From the NCBI GenBank assembly GCA_014338405.1, contig JTDE01002265.1, forward strand, positions 23,211-87,210: 64,000 nt of DNA, in the 5' to 3' direction. Shown here piece by piece: positions 35,971-49,256 of the stretch; position 1 is the stretch's first letter; each line of letters begins with the position of its first letter. The notes below the pieces were generated by a model. That model did no database searches. It was not told the origin of the DNA and worked only from the letters and a program-made list of their open reading frames with translations. The DNA is from Paragonimus skrjabini miyazakii (Eukaryota; Platyhelminthes; Trematoda; Plagiorchiida; Troglotrematidae). Position numbers and translations under genes: made by a program.

Positions 35971-37368
35971 AAAAAGATAATTAACAGAAAATGGACAGAA
36001 ATCAGATAACCCCTAATATTAAAATGAATTAATGAAACATCACGATACCTGTTGTGAGTATCCAATACATCTTCAACGTTGATTAGACCTTAGATACCAC
36101 ATAACATTTAGATATCCGAACAACAGTACAACTTGACTTCTAATAAAACTATTCGATTTTTTATCAATTGATACGCGATCCAGTAGCAGTACTTTACATG
36201 AGAATTTTAACATTTTAGCAGACGGAGTGTCCAAAAATGAAAATCAAGATAACATCATCAGTGTTGGTTCGCTGACTGAGCAGGCACCGACCAGCTTCAG
36301 TTCATGAATCGGTCACTATCCAAAGGTCAGCCTTTACTCCAAACTTTTCTGAGGGGGTCTGGATTCTAAATATTTGAAATCTGATTTCAACTACTAACCA
36401 ATCACCCACTTTGAAAAAGAGTGACATGAAACCGAATCCGGATTAGCTTATTCAAAAATCCGATTTTTAAAACAACTGGAACAGTTCCTCTGCATCACAG
36501 ACTCACTAGTCCGCGAACAGCAAACATATATGTTCGTTTTGTCGCGGAGCACAGCCAGTAGATTGCAAATCTTTCAGCAACGAACGAGGCGACATCATAA
36601 GTGGATAAGACGTTGGAAAACTAAGTACCTCAAAACTTAAACCTACGAGCGCAAACTCCAAAGTATTGATAATGTAAGCTTAGTTGGAAAGTTAAATGCC
36701 AAACTCAACGAAAAACCGAACACTTAAACCATCAATGATAACATGAATTATCTAATTCGTTGTCAAGTGATGTGTAGTATTCGGGACGTGACGTTCAATG
36801 CGGCGATGTTGTGAGAGACGTGATATTCGACAATCAAGAAGTCGAAAAGTCATCAATATTCGGCTCCGGTCACCCAATTTTACAAAATTACAAGCGGAAG
36901 TGGCGTACTTCTCGAGTATGGTCCACTCCGGCTAAGCAATGCTAACTGACATTGAGTGTAGTTAATTTACGCAAGTTAAATTCCGAAAGTTACTCTGTTC
37001 ATTTTTCTAAAAAGAGATCATACAAGAATCTGGCAACCCAATACTAAACTGCTAGACAATGATCTTAATCGTGTCCGAGCACAGTCACCTGCAGGAAATT
37101 TTGACAACGCCTTCGAACACAACTGCTGTGCTTATTTCAATGATAGGTTAAGTATTTGAGAATTTCGTTAAGAAATCCTTAGCGATGCACCTGTGATAAT
37201 TACGAAAGGAAGCATATTAGCATACAATACATCATTTGTCAGTAACGATTAGGTACTTTCAAAGTGAACCAAACGCAACCGGATGAAAACGACCAAGAAG
37301 TGTTCAGAAATGACGATATATTTATACACTACTGAATATACAATAAGTAGAGAAAAATAGAGAAAACA
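35971..37368. other. Intergenic region between MRPS22 stop and PTPMT1 start
   Basis: It should contain the MRPS22 3' end and the PTPMT1 promoter. I see no canonical AATAAA close to the MRPS22 stop and no TATA element that I would assign. No repeat copy recognised. Confidence 0.45.
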
Positions 37369-37479
37369 TTAGCCGGTGGCCTGTTGGTCGTCGACGGCAA
37401 GACCTTCGCGACATGCTTCAACATGTTGTGTGAGCAGGCGCTTGTAGCTATCCCTCATAGGTTCACGGTCTATGAACAA
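37369..37479 (-). CDS. MRPS22: MRPS22 last exon
   Basis: A 111-nt exon that starts after the acceptor TTTTCCTTGGGTTTTAG and ends in TAA. It encodes LFIDREPMRDSYKRLLTQHV and then EACREGLAVDDQQATG. It continues the upstream exon in phase 0 (SYTQ|LFID). The joined sequence aligns with the C-terminus of human mS22 (LIKVFAKTEAQKGAYIELT, then LQTYQEALSRHS). The exon is short, so the call rests on phase, strand, a strong acceptor and this alignment. Confidence 0.8.
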   Translation of the reverse strand: MFIDREPMRDSYKRLLTQHVEACREGLAVDDQQATG

Positions 37480-40400
37480 CTAAAACCCAAGGAAAACAGC
37501 AGAGTTAAAAGACCAAATGAGCAGTCGTAAGTCACAAAATTGTGGAAACTACACGCAGCAGCCAAAATATACTATCAACAGGATAGCTAAAAATACCGCA
37601 CACAGCATAGTTTCCAGTCGATTAACGAAAACCAGGCAGACAAAAATCGTTGTCGACTGATAACCAATTACTGCACAGTCCAAACGATTTTACATATACA
37701 TCATGGCTTTCTCAGTACGAACCCAACGAATGCTAAGCAGAAAAAAATGGTGATTTTTACTCAAATATAGAAATGACAGTTTTAGGTATCAAGTATCTTA
37801 CTACACTTCGTTTGCTCGTTTAACTGAAAAGCACTTTCAAATTGTGAGATCACTGTCTCTAACTGTCACGAAACTCCCTTGAATGGGTCAATATGCTGTT
37901 GTCATTATTTGAGTGAAAAACTCACACATATCTCAGTTTCATTCATTGAAGTGTTACTTCGGCCAACAATGACAGTTTGAAAGCAACTAACCTATGCCAT
38001 AAAACGTCTACTCAATCACAGTTATCACGTTCAATCTTATATCACTGAATGCGTTGAGTTGTCGATCCACTGAATGAAGAGTTTACCAGTCGTTTATCTG
38101 AGTTTCAAAACTACCGCTAGATTCTTAAAAACCTGTCACGCAATATGCTGACTTTATTGCTTCTCATCACATTACGACGTGCGATAAATGTCGTGTAAAA
38201 ACTACAACCAAAAAACCACCTTCTCACACCAGATCTTCATACAGAAACTGATACATCTTCAGTCAGAGATCCGAATACATGAGCATTCGTTTGTTCGTTG
38301 AAGTTCTACACAAATCGTGCCTCATTAGTAGTAGTAATTCAACCGAAGCCCATTATCAATACGATAAATCAGTAGATAGTGCTTGGGAGCGGGCACTGAT
38401 TTATATTTTATGGTTCATGATTGTTTACTACGCTGTCCATGAGATGAGACTCATCGAGTAAATTAACCTTTATTTACTGAAGACGTGAGTGCGCTAAACA
38501 TTGAAGAATTATTCCACCAGACATATAAAGTGTTCGGTAAATTTACATGTAATTTTAATGAAATGTGATTGGTAGGTTTTCGACTGAAAACTTCAAGCTG
38601 TTAACTTAAGCAAAAATCAGTTCAAATGCTGTCACAAGGACTTACCATGTTGGTTAAACAAGTACATGTCAAATAAAACCGTGCTAACGCAGAGCTGAGG
38701 CTTTCATTATGGAATAGTGTGAGCAAACTTCTGCTCGCACATAACGTTCTTCTTATTACTTGTCACTCGACTCATCTTCTAATATCTTTTTGCTATTGAT
38801 TTAATTACGATGCTGAATCCGTAGTTACACTGGCCGTCCATAACACTGTCTGTGAACGAGTTATTATCATCTGAGTAATCAGTATCGATCGACTATCTTT
38901 AGCTAGTTGAAGAAGACCATGATAGTAACACTTTGGAATCATGGTTTTCCGTTCGATCGCTGCAGCATTTGCGTGTATACCCANNNNNNNNNNNNNNNNN
39001 NNNNNNNNNNNNNNNNNNNNNNNNNNNNNNNNNNNNNNNNNNNNNNNNNNNNNNNNNNNNNNNNNNNNNNNNNNNNNNNNNNNTAGGAAACAATTTGCTT
39101 ACGGGTATCGACTACAAAGTTTTATCGAAAGTCGGTTTAAAAAAAACATTAAAACATTACGAATCAACAGACCAATTGTAGTCCACTGAACATCCCGTTG
39201 CACGACCAAAGCAGTTCACTACATTGCACTGGGCTCCTCCTCAACTTTTGTCTTTAAAGTGCTAAGATATGAGACTGCGAAATAATCTGGTCTAGATAAT
39301 AGTTGTAGTAAAACTGAAAACTGTACGTCAAAGGTCACAGATTTTTAGCATCCCACAGTAATACACGACCGCCGGTCTCTTCTCACCAGCAATGAACTGG
39401 TGTGTATCAGTTTCCATCTGTTAAATATCAAGATGTTACAGTTAACTGAAGTATGATGTGATCTCTTCGTGCGAATAACACCTCCATTTAATTTTGAAAA
39501 CTACACTACTTTCTATTGGCAAAGAGACAGAGAGGATCACCCAGATTCTAATATAGGGATATTTAAACAGGAGATACTATAGTAATTTATGCGGAACACT
39601 TCGACTATACCCCCGTTCCCTGTTACATACTCTAGCACTAACGTATTTATGTTCAACCATAACAGGCAGTCATCTTGCTGTCCTCCTACTTTTATTTCTG
39701 TGAGAACTTTATAGATTTACCAAGGTTATTAAAGTTTTCATCGCGTTGCAGTAGGATTATTCAAGGAAACTTCGTCGATTCTATTTTTATGTAGCTTTTG
39801 GTAAATTTTATCTCGAAGCTAACTCACCCCTTAACTTGGATCCTTCCAAATGCAGGCAAACATCTCCAACTAAATCATAATTTTTTTATACCAAAACTTA
39901 GTAACCCTCCAGTACTTTACTGAACTCTACATTCGAATAACTACGAAATTGAATCAACAGATACGTATTGATATAGTTTGCAACCGTTGAGTAAATCACC
40001 AGTGAACTTCATTTCTCCCCGATCGAAACGTCACTAGGACAAAACGTTGAAAACTTTTTAAAATGCCTGAGATGATCGGCTGCTTTAAACTGAAACACTG
40101 ACACGCAACGACTACGATTTTATTTGGACAAAAATAGTAAGTGTGCCACTGATACACAATAGGGTTTGCTGCAACAAAACACAACATATCACACATCGAC
40201 TTGATGCTGTCGAGCGGTTCAAACTTAGAATGAACCGGGCTCATTCACAATGTGCTTAACCGTATCCGTTCCGTTGAATTAAGTGATTAGGTTTGGTTTG
40301 TTCGGCTGCGAACCTCGTGATCGCTCAAATCACGGATTAGAAACGCTAGTTGGGATGATGTGTCGCTGAAAACGGCTAGCATGCATCCCCATCACTTCTA

Positions 40401-40520
40401 ACTCTTTTGTTCCCCTCTGTTTTGTTCCTTTTTTTGTAACTGTTGGTATATTTTTCAGAAACGTTAGAAACAGTGAGAATTTGACAAGTCATCTGCAATG
40501 TGGAATATGCAACAGCTCAC
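37480..40520. other. Last MRPS22 intron (3041 bp)
   Basis: Runs from donor CAA|GTGAGC (40520) to the acceptor at 37480. No repeat copy or other exon was recognised. Contains the gap at 38984-39083. Confidence 0.6.
38984..39083. other. Assembly gap (100 Ns)
   Basis: Exactly 100 Ns, inside the last MRPS22 intron, so the intron length given here is nominal. Confidence 1.
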
Positions 40521-40988
40521 TTGTGTATAGGACAAAATGTTCTGCGTATCTTCCGATGTTAGCGATAAATCAGGTCGCTTCGACATTAAACTATTGGCAT
40601 CGATTTCGTCTGGGGGTGGGAGATTCAGCTGGGACTCCTTCAGAGAGACGGCAAATTGTGAATTGGGTTTAAGCAGAACAATGAGTCGTAAGAGCCAACC
40701 TAGGCGAGCATAGTGTTGACAGCTCAAAGCTTCGTAGACAAGGCCCCCACAGCTGTTCAGATGAGCGATCAGGTAGAGAGCCAACGGTCCATAGTGTCGA
40801 GTATGTCGGAGTGAGCGCAACGGATTAGCGGGAAGCTCTTGGTCTTCCGAATGAATGGGATTCCAAGCTCGCTGGTTGATGTGCTCGTAGACAGAATGAC
40901 AGACATGAAGATACTGTGGATCATCCGGTTCGAACTGATTACATGCCCGATCCAACACGTACAAATACTGACCGCGATCAAGCATATC
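40521..40988 (-). CDS. MRPS22: MRPS22 penultimate exon
   Basis: A 468-nt exon (156 codons, phase 0 at both ends) between acceptor CATTCTGTCAG and donor ACACAA|GTGAGC. It encodes YVLDRACNQFEPDDPQYLHV, then CHSVYEHINQ, then LRSLRHTRHYGPLALYLI, matching human mS22 VLNLCFAQFEPDSTEYIKV, then HHKTYEDID, then LLRSTRYFGGMVWYFV. This is the helical C-terminal half that packs in the mitochondrial small subunit. A stretch NLPPPDEIDANSLMSKRPD near the end looks like a lineage-specific loop. The ORF runs on past the donor to a stop at 40464, but the good donor and the fitting last exon favour splicing. Confidence 0.92.
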
Positions 40989-42249
40989 CTGACAGAATGA
41001 ACAGTTGTGGTTTGGGTAATAAGATGTACAGATAACAAGGATGAACAATGAGCATACCTAAGAAACGTCACATTGCTTTAACCAGCAATTTAAACACAAG
41101 CAAATTAATTGACTGGTCAAGGACGGAAATCTAGTTCAGGTACATAAGGAAAAAATATGCCCTATATACACAAGGAGTCAGATCTCCCTGGATTCGTACA
41201 CCAAGCAAAAAACGTGAATGATGATTGAAGTGCACAGACCATCACAAACAGGTAAAAAGGTATCGTGCTCCAAGCAATCGCACTGTGAAGCCTACGCGAC
41301 CTACGACTAAACTTTTGCAATGACGGTGATATACCGTTCTAAATTCTGACAAGACGCTGTCGTATGGAGAACACAAACTAGTTGGAGAAGTATTAACTGT
41401 TTACAGAAAGAAAACGTATGTTTGCAGAAGATACGGCTGGAGAAGCAAGCCCGATTCAAACGCAAACCTAAGATAACCACGAGCAGAGAAGACTGGTGGC
41501 CTTTGGCGACAACGAAATGAGACCTTTTCGCTTTCGATGACATCTTGAATAACCACAGTAGTATTTCGACGGCACTTAAGTGCCATCGGGATTCCGTTTA
41601 AGCAACTCTTATTTGTAATGTTTCTGACAGAGAAACAAAAAGAAGATTGTTTTGAATTATGTGCTTGGCTCGATGTTGTGTGGAGTCAAAACACAGACGA
41701 ATCGAGGTTTACTTTATTTCACCGTGGAGGACTGTGTAAAGGACGAGAAGTAAAGCACCTGAGATGCAGTGACTTGTGTCGCAGAACAGGTACTCTCAAC
41801 CGTGCGTGAGACAGTTCACAAACACACTCGTGGTAGTGTGATCGCGATCGAATTGTGAGACAAATGATAGTATACGTACATCACGGTCGGACTACATCAG
41901 TCTGATTGAACGTTGAAGGAGATTTTCGAGACTGACCATTCACACCTATCTTAACCGTATTATTTGCATGAAGCGTAAAAGTCTGTGTACACATACAGAT
42001 ACATCCAAAACCAACTATAAAAAGCATGACTACAATATCAAGCAAAAAGCAGGAGGGATTACCGAAATTCACTGATGTATTCCGTCGATGCGTCGAAACT
42101 TGTTTATTACCGTTGTCAGTAGATGAACACAGTTAGAATGTCTTCAACATACCCTATCGTTAGGAAACTGGTGTCCATTGGATGCCGAATATAAAGCCAT
42201 CCTCAAGATAACAAGTACCGTGAGAAAGTTACTAAGCCGTTCAAGTGTC

Positions 42250-42294
<45 letters not shown>

Positions 42295-42700
42295 ATAAAC
42301 AGCGGTAAACGTGCCAAGATATGACAAAAAGAAACAGTAATGTGTAAGGTGAAGAGGAAAAAATGTAGAGGGATGAAGATAAAAAGTTAAAACGATTTAC
42401 ACAGACTCAAAACACCAGCCTCACTCACTTCTATTCCTCACTACACTAGACAACCAAAGACGTTTATTTTCCTTAGGACAACAATTACGAAACCGGAAGA
42501 GACCAACTGAAGCAAGCTTCACAATGAGTGCCATCATACATCGAACACAAATCATGTGCTGACCAAGGGAGTGGCGACTCCAGCCTAACTCATCAGTCGC
42601 AAACAGGGAACGGTGTGACGGGCTATGAGTTGGCATTTGACAGATGCAGCCAAGCCGACGAAATCTGAGACAAGATCAATATACTTCAGGGTCAACAGCA
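40989..42700. other. MRPS22 large intron, left part
   Basis: The intron spans 40989-56520 (15532 bp). This portion holds no recognised repeat except the TA microsatellite. Short ORFs have no domains. Confidence 0.6.
42252..42292. repeat. (TA)n microsatellite
   Basis: About 20 uninterrupted TA units within the large MRPS22 intron. Confidence 0.95.
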
Positions 42701-45700
42701 GTCACAACGAGACTGGACCTTGATGCGACGTGATGGCTTGCGCATCTTGATAACCTATTGGGTTAAAACATACGGTGTGGTCATCACATTGAAAGAGTCA
42801 CTTATGCCAGGCATGTCAACAGGTAGAGGTATGACAAACCACATTCTCTTATTCTTCCATGTTGGGAGTTGGAAGAAGGTTGGTATCTTTTTCCGAAAAG
42901 CGTGTCAGTTCTGGCACACTGCGGTATAGGCTTTTGAGTCAAAGGCTTTGGTGGAGAATGCCAACCGTTCTCTTGTATATGTCTGGGCGTCCTGACAATA
43001 CTGTCAATTCCATATTGCATCGGCCATCCGGCAGTATAAACCGGGTCGTCCTATCTGCTGTATACAACAGGGTGGATAGGCGAAAACATGCAACTGGTGA
43101 TCCTTCACCACTATCCGATCACATTTAGCTCCCAGGCATCTCCCGACCCTCACTTCTGGTGATTACTCTCCAGATTCCACAACAGATATAGCTAGTAACA
43201 CTTTGTCCGTAAGTTCCATCTTTTACCATTAAGCCTAAGGCCTCCCTCGTCCTTTGCTTAGACCTAGAATGCGAATTAATACAGGTGCTTTCAACGTTCG
43301 CACACTAAAACAGATAGGTCAATAGGCCGCTCTCGTACTAACGCTAGACTCTTTAAATGTCGATGTCTGCTGTTTCTCGGAAACCAGAATCAAGGACAGC
43401 AGTCAACATATGAAACTAACAGCACCCGCACTGTCTACCCGATACTGGTTATGCACTTTGGGTGACTCTACGGCCACAGCTGCCGACCAGGCTGGATTAG
43501 CTATAGTCCTGGTAAAGCCGAGTCCCGTTTAGATGACAGGATTGAGAGAGCATTACATCGCTCGGATAATGGAGGGCAACTGCTACAGCTTTGCGCTAAG
43601 CATAAGCTATTTTTAGCCAGCGCTAATTTTAGACATCGTGCACGTAATTGCTTCACTTGGTGCCCACCTTCTCCGAATCAGGTCTGGTCTCAGACAGACC
43701 ACATATAGCCGTTAGTTATAGATGACGTGGTTCCATTCGGGATTGTCGTTCATATTGAAGCACATACTTGGATTCGAATCATGCGTTGGTACGCTGTCGT
43801 TTTGTTCTTACTTTTGCTGCGTAATAATCCCACCGATTACAACGGCTGGCTGTTGAGAAACTGACTGTGCCATCGGCAAAGCATAAGTACCAAACCAGCT
43901 TAGAGGGCAGACTTAACGATTACCACTCTGAAGATCCTAATAGCTACTCGTTCGAGATATCTCGTCATTCGTGAAACAGGTACTGCAGCATGCAGATAGG
44001 AGTACGTGGGTCGAATAAACATTGGATCCTGAAGAAATCGCTGGAGTAGCTAAAAGACAGATGGAACAGTTCTTCTGACAGTTCACTTAATGAGTTTAGA
44101 AGAGATATCCGTAGGAAACTGAAACCTAGCCTAAACGTTGACCGTGAGGATTGGCTAATGGAGAAAGTCAAGAAAATGGAAACTGCTTTTGCTTCAAGGA
44201 ACATCGGCACACTTTCCAAGCTTATCTGTGCTACCGGTTCCAGACGACCGTCCGTCAATGAAGCTACCAAAGAGGCAGATAGTACCCTCAGTCCAAAAGG
44301 TTAGAGCGTTGGGCGGTACATTGAGGGTCAATTTAGCTGACTTCTTGCTTCCCCGGGTGTTTCCGCCATAAACTTGTGATGTAGCACCCTGGTCGGTGGA
44401 TTTTCAACCAAATACTGAGACTGAGGTTCGCAATTGCATCTCAGCTCTCAAACGTAATAGGGCTGCTGGTCCAGATGATCTCGTGTCGGCACTTTTCAAA
44501 GTAGATGGAAAGGCGTTAGTAGAGGTATTGACTTGGTTGTTTCAAACCGTGTGGAAAAGAGAGACCATCCCTCCGTGCTGGGGTTACTCGATAATAGTTC
44601 CCATATCCCATAAGGGAGTTAGGGGCTATGGCGAAAACCGCAGGGGAATTAGATTGACCTTAGTCATTACTAGGGTTCTAGTATCCATTGTACTTCGTCG
44701 ACTCACTGCAGTTCGTGAGGTAAACATTAGAGAAGAACAGACAGGGTTTCGCCGTGGGCGGGGAAGTATTGATCACATTTTTACTCCCCGCAAAATTCTG
44801 GAGCAGCGCCATGTATAATGCCGACGAAAAATCGGCGTATTTCTCGACTATAAAAGAGTGTTCGATGCGGTGGATCAATCTACACTCTTAGAGTCGGTTA
44901 GATGCAGGGATGTACATACCAAATATGTGAACATACTGTTGGTGAGTTACTTCCATATTGCATCCCATGTTGGGGTCTACGGTGAACTGCCTGACAATTG
45001 CAGCATCAGCAGTGGCGTACGTCAAGGCTGTCTCCTTTTACCACTTTGTTTAATTATGTCACAGACGAAATAATGGAGGACTGTCTGCTGCGCTCACAAG
45101 ATGCCGGCGTGGACCTTCTACCTGGGAGAAGACTGACAGATCTTGATTATGCCAATGACAAGGTGTTGTTGTTTGACAACTTCCAAGTGGTACAAGCAAA
45201 GTTAGACTCCATTTCGCACCCCGCGAAGTACTTCAAAATGCGTTTTGCAGTCTCAAGGTGTAAAGTGCTTTTACAAGATTGCTCACCGAATTGCATACTT
45301 GGGAAGCTGCATCAGCGTCAGTAATGGCGCAGGGAATGAAACAGAAGCGCGTATTTCTAATGCTAGGGCGGTGTTCGTTAACCTGAGGGCATCTCTGGTG
45401 ACAGAGAGGTATCTCTCTGTAGCTTAAGAGTCCTGTATATAAGGCAACATTGAGGGCTGGGTTGCTTTACGGCAGCGAAACCTGGCCCCTCAGGGTAGAA
45501 GACGTGAACAGCCTTCAGATATTTGACCACCGATGTCTGCGTTCAATCGCTCGGGTGGCACCAACGAGTAAGCAACTAGGAGGTTACGAAGTGGGTGTTT
45601 GGCACTGACTGTCAGACGAGTTCTTTTGATCAATCCTTACACTTGAACAGACTTAGCTGGTTAGATCATGTACTAAGGATGCCAACTAGTCGTCTGTCAC

Positions 45701-46245
45701 ACTGAACACTGTTTGCTGACGCTGCGGCTGATTGGCGTGAAGTGCGTGGTGGACAGATGATGACCTGGCGTAGGGAAATGAAATCGTTCACGAAGGGGTT
45801 GGTCACCATAGATCGGGTTCACCTCTCAGGCAGGGACTCTCGCGACTCACAAAGTCGGTGGCTTGAAACGTTAGGTAAAATGGCGGCTAACTGAGCTCAG
45901 TGACGTGAATGTTATCGTTGTTTGGCCGAGCTGTCTACGAAGTGGGTGTACTTAATGACGCGGGGCAGTGAAAGCCGCAAGGAAGCTGTCTTGCTGATGA
46001 CACGTTGCTTTCACCTACAGCTTGGTTGACCGTTTGCAAGGTGTAGACACCTTGATATTAAATGTTTGGATTGGCCATATTTAGTGAAGTCCCCCACTAC
46101 GCTTGTTTTTTTTCCTACCTGATCTGGGCTTGCTTTTTTCTTTATGTTTGTGTGACAGTTAAGTGTCAGTGTGTACCACTGATGTATTGCTGTGTATGGT
46201 GATGGTTGATGATGTGGTTGACGGATCTCTGTGGACCTTAGCCAG
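42701..46245 (+). mobile_element. NLR-B, near full-length but broken copy
   Basis: The 5' end (gtcacaacgagactgg) matches the reverse complement of the right-hand NLR-B copy ending near 63890. The endonuclease start (GAFNVRTLKQIGQ, then DVCCFSETRI) lies at about 43280-43390, broken by stops. An RT ORF at 44396-44818 has NCISALKRNRAAGPDDLVSA and ENRRGIRLTLVITRVLVSIV, then REEQTGFRRGRGSIDHIF. The RT continues in other frames, with YANDKVLLF at 45148-45174 in place of YADD, and with LLYGSETW near 45465. The 3' UTR runs from about 45940 to a gtgatggttgatgatg tail. It cannot encode an active protein. Confidence 0.85.
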
Positions 46246-46389
46246 AGTTTACGTATTACAATAGGGCACAGACAATGTGCTTACATACACGGTTGGCACA
46301 CCCTTGCGTCTGAACGATCACAAGGATATAGACCGACCAACGGATTCAGACGCAACACTGGGGTTGAGAAATACTGAATAGTATCCATG

Positions 46390-46680
46390 AAGTGAGTACA
46401 CTTAATCGCGTGAGACAGTGAAATCTGTAGAGAAGCTGTCTTGCTGGTGATATCTTACTTCCACTTTTAACTCGGTTGTTTGTTTGCAAGGTGTAGGCAC
46501 CTTGATGCTGAATGTTTCAATATACGCGAGACTAATTTTAGTAGTTAGGTCTCTCCTTCTTCCCTTCTTTTTCCTTCTCTTTATCTGTACAGAGTTTGCC
46601 TTTTTTCATGGCTGTGTGGCAGTGCAGCATCACTGAGAATCACTGGTGTATTGCTGTTTATGATGATATTGAGGGTTAAC
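46390..46680 (+). mobile_element. Second NLR-B 3' UTR tail in tandem
   Basis: Starts about 145 bp after the previous NLR-B 3' end with acttaatcgcgtgagacagtg and repeats the whole 3' UTR landmark order, ending in tatgatgatattgagg. It is an independent 5'-truncated insertion or a tandem duplication of the 3' end. Confidence 0.8.
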
Positions 46681-46689
46681 ACAGTTTAT

Positions 46690-48030
46690 CCGTCCCGAAG
46701 ATACTAAAGAGAGCTTCGTCATTACTGCCACCGTATCCCAACTAAACGTCACTGGTTCGGAGACACCGATGATCGAAAATGGATACTCTGTAAACGTCCT
46801 CCGCTCGAATTGACCAGGTTTCAAAACCGAACAGAAAGACCGCCTTCACAGTGGCAGTACACACTAAGCCTTCTGTAAAAAGACTGAAATCAAGTCAACG
46901 CCACAAATGGGGTAAGTTGGCAAACGTCATCCAAGCCTCTGTTATGCGATTTGTGATTTCATCAGACATTCCACCAGCGCTGATACAGCTCCCAAGGTGC
47001 ACGAACCTATCGACCACTTCCAACGACTCATCACTAACGGTGACAGCAGGAGCAGACCCCGCTAACGTTGCAACAACACCCTGTACTTAACATGTGCGGA
47101 GGCCATACCAAACTAGAGTCTCCAAAGTGTCTAAAATGCTCTAGACTTCTTGTGAGCCCTCGCATAAAACGGCGAAGTCGTCTGTATAATGTGTCTTGAA
47201 GTCGAGTGCCCGGGAGCAATTTCACACCATCATATTCGCTGTTTGTCATAGCACAACTTAGAATCTCCCCTACTGCAAAGCTGAACGGGAAGGTGGATGC
47301 TAAACAATTTTCTTGCACTCCGCTTGAGGCTCCAAATATCAGTGAGACGCCGTCAAAATCCCTAACCCTGTTCATATACTTGTCGGGCACAACCTGCCGC
47401 GAGACAGCCTCAGGGTGCTGTTCTGTTAATTGAATCGAAGGTCCCCGTGAATACACAAAATGACAACTTCTGACTCTCCATGTGAAGAGTGGGTTTCAAG
47501 CATCTGGCGAAGTGTGATGGTGTGATCAATGCAACCACGGTCAAGTTCAAACCCTGCTTACTACTCACACATATGCGCTTCGCGCGTATCGCTTAGTCTA
47601 CGAAGTACAACGGCTGCAAGCAACTTTGACGCAATAGAAATTAGGCTAATCCCTCTGTGATGTGCACACGATGGGCGTGAGCCCCTTGTGAAAATGAGGG
47701 CGATGTTAACCAAACTTGTCAACTGGAACAACTTCATTGATCCAGAGTTTTTGGGACAGAGCCGTCAGCCCTCTAATTGTGCCTGGACCTTCATCAACAA
47801 AATGGGCAGGAGAGAGTTCATATGAGCCGAACGAGTAGAGACGATCAAAGAACCCAGTTTCAAATGTGATTTCTGGTTCCAAAAGCGTAGAAACGTGGAC
47901 AGACCACACAGCAGAGGCAGAACACGAACACCGAGTCAATCGTGCAGAGGACCAGTTGCATTGCTGTTGAAAATGTTCAGTCCTGCGTCCTGAGCGTTAT
48001 TGCAGATTAGGAATAAGCTCACCACTGGCT
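46690..48030 (-). mobile_element. NLR-C reverse-transcriptase fragment
   Basis: Minus-strand pieces follow RT order. At 47880-48030 is a spacer segment repeated at 49115-49255. At about 47600-47660 comes an ISLISIASKLLAAVVLRRL block, and then 47034-47456 encodes the region around FPFSFAVGEIL and VKLLPGTRLQDTLY with the catalytic motif damaged. FANLPHLWR and the LFGFETWSIRAEDV block (near 46790) follow. The order is that of a typical RTE/CR1-like RT, distinct from NLR-A and NLR-B. Multiple frameshifts make it inactive. Confidence 0.65.
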
Positions 48031-48169
48031 TCGCAGACTGATTAATTTACATCTGCGGACATCGGGAAGTACCGGTGATCGGTTAGAAGCCGAACGAGTA
48101 ATCGTATTAAACAAAACAGTACCGTAGTTACGCATTGTATACCGTATATGTGCCAATGAGCATCAATAT

Positions 48170-49050
48170 AGACTGGGAAACTAACAACAACTTAAAACGA
48201 CCCTTAGAAGAGCAACTAACGATCTCAGAAGCATGGTCGTTCCAGTGAGTGACAATCCTATTAGAAATGAATTGTTGTCCACAAGTTCAAAGACAGAGTC
48301 CGTAAGGCTTCTTACCGTGACATCGTCGGCCACTGTCAGCCATTAAGATAAAGAACTGCACAACGAATCCTGTGCTAAAGAAAAGGTGTGGAAATCACCG
48401 CGGAGTCTTCCAAATTCAAGTAGGTACGAATCATGAATTTCAAGTGGCAACTCGTAAGTCACATACCTCAAGACAGCAGTCAATTTGGTAGCCGTCCGTT
48501 AAACATGCTCAACAACCAATGTCATTCGTCAAGCCGGTGTATGCGACCCGATTGACGTACGCAAGCAGTGGACTAACATCAACCTTGTGAAAAGCTCGAA
48601 ACGCATTTGTGTCTAGGAGGGAAAACGTCTGTTTTGTCAGCCCAGAAATAGCGAACCACTTTCTTGCAGCCAGCACGTGATGATACGCGAAAGATAAACT
48701 AAACGACATCCAGATGTCTGTCTTCTTTCTCATCGACCTTCGTGATGGTTACGTTGCAGAGTGCACCGTAAACCACAAAGGCATCGCCAGAATCCTTATC
48801 GAATGGCATATATACACACTTACTGTCGTTTGGAGGGAGATTACAATTGTCTGACCGCCACTCAATCGCGTCAAGATCTGTCAGTATTGCACTCGGATCA
48901 TTAGCATTCCACATTTTAGGTCTTCAGCGTAAAGAAGGCCGTTGCAGGAAATATCATCCGGAAGGTCGTTGGTGAGAATATAAAAACACAACCGAACACT
49001 GACTCAATCTGGCAGAATCCGGGAGAAATGATGAAAATTTCTAGGTTATG
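48170..49050 (-). mobile_element. CR1-like reverse-transcriptase remnant
   Basis: The minus strand encodes, in two frames, ILTNDLPDDISCNGLLYAED (with YAED where YADD is expected), then NANDPSAILTDLDAIEWRSD. Next comes SKCVYMPF, then FRAFHKVDVSPLLAYVNRVA and a later LEFGRLRGD. This is the palm-to-C-terminal order of CR1/Jockey-type RTs (ADDxKxW, KCxxMxxG, RxHLEY, RRLRGDLI). It is clearly different from the RTE-like families here and is disrupted. Confidence 0.6.
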
Positions 49051-49256
49051 CTGGAGAGGACCATATGGAACATGGTCGAACGCCCCGGAGAAATCGAAGT
49101 CCAGTTCCAAAAGCACAGAAACATAAACAGACCACGCAGCGGAAGCAGAACACGAACGCCGTCAGTGGAACAGGTGGCCAATTGAAATGCTGTTGGAAAT
49201 GCTCAGTCCAGTGTCATAAGCGTCGTTGCAAGTTAGTAATAGGCTCACCAATGCCT
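49051..49256 (-). mobile_element. Second NLR-C fragment
   Basis: Repeats the segment at 47880-48030 (shared 'agaggcagaacacgaac'-like and 'aggaataagctcacca'-like stretches, with mismatches). It abuts the CR1-like remnant on one side and an NLR-B-type 3' tail on the other, so this is a nest of truncated insertions. Confidence 0.55.

Noticed and set aside
40464..40520. MRPS22 ending at the stop at 40464 instead of splicing on
   Set aside because: A good donor (CAA|GTGAGC) precedes it, and an in-phase terminal exon matching the human C-terminus exists at 37369-37479.
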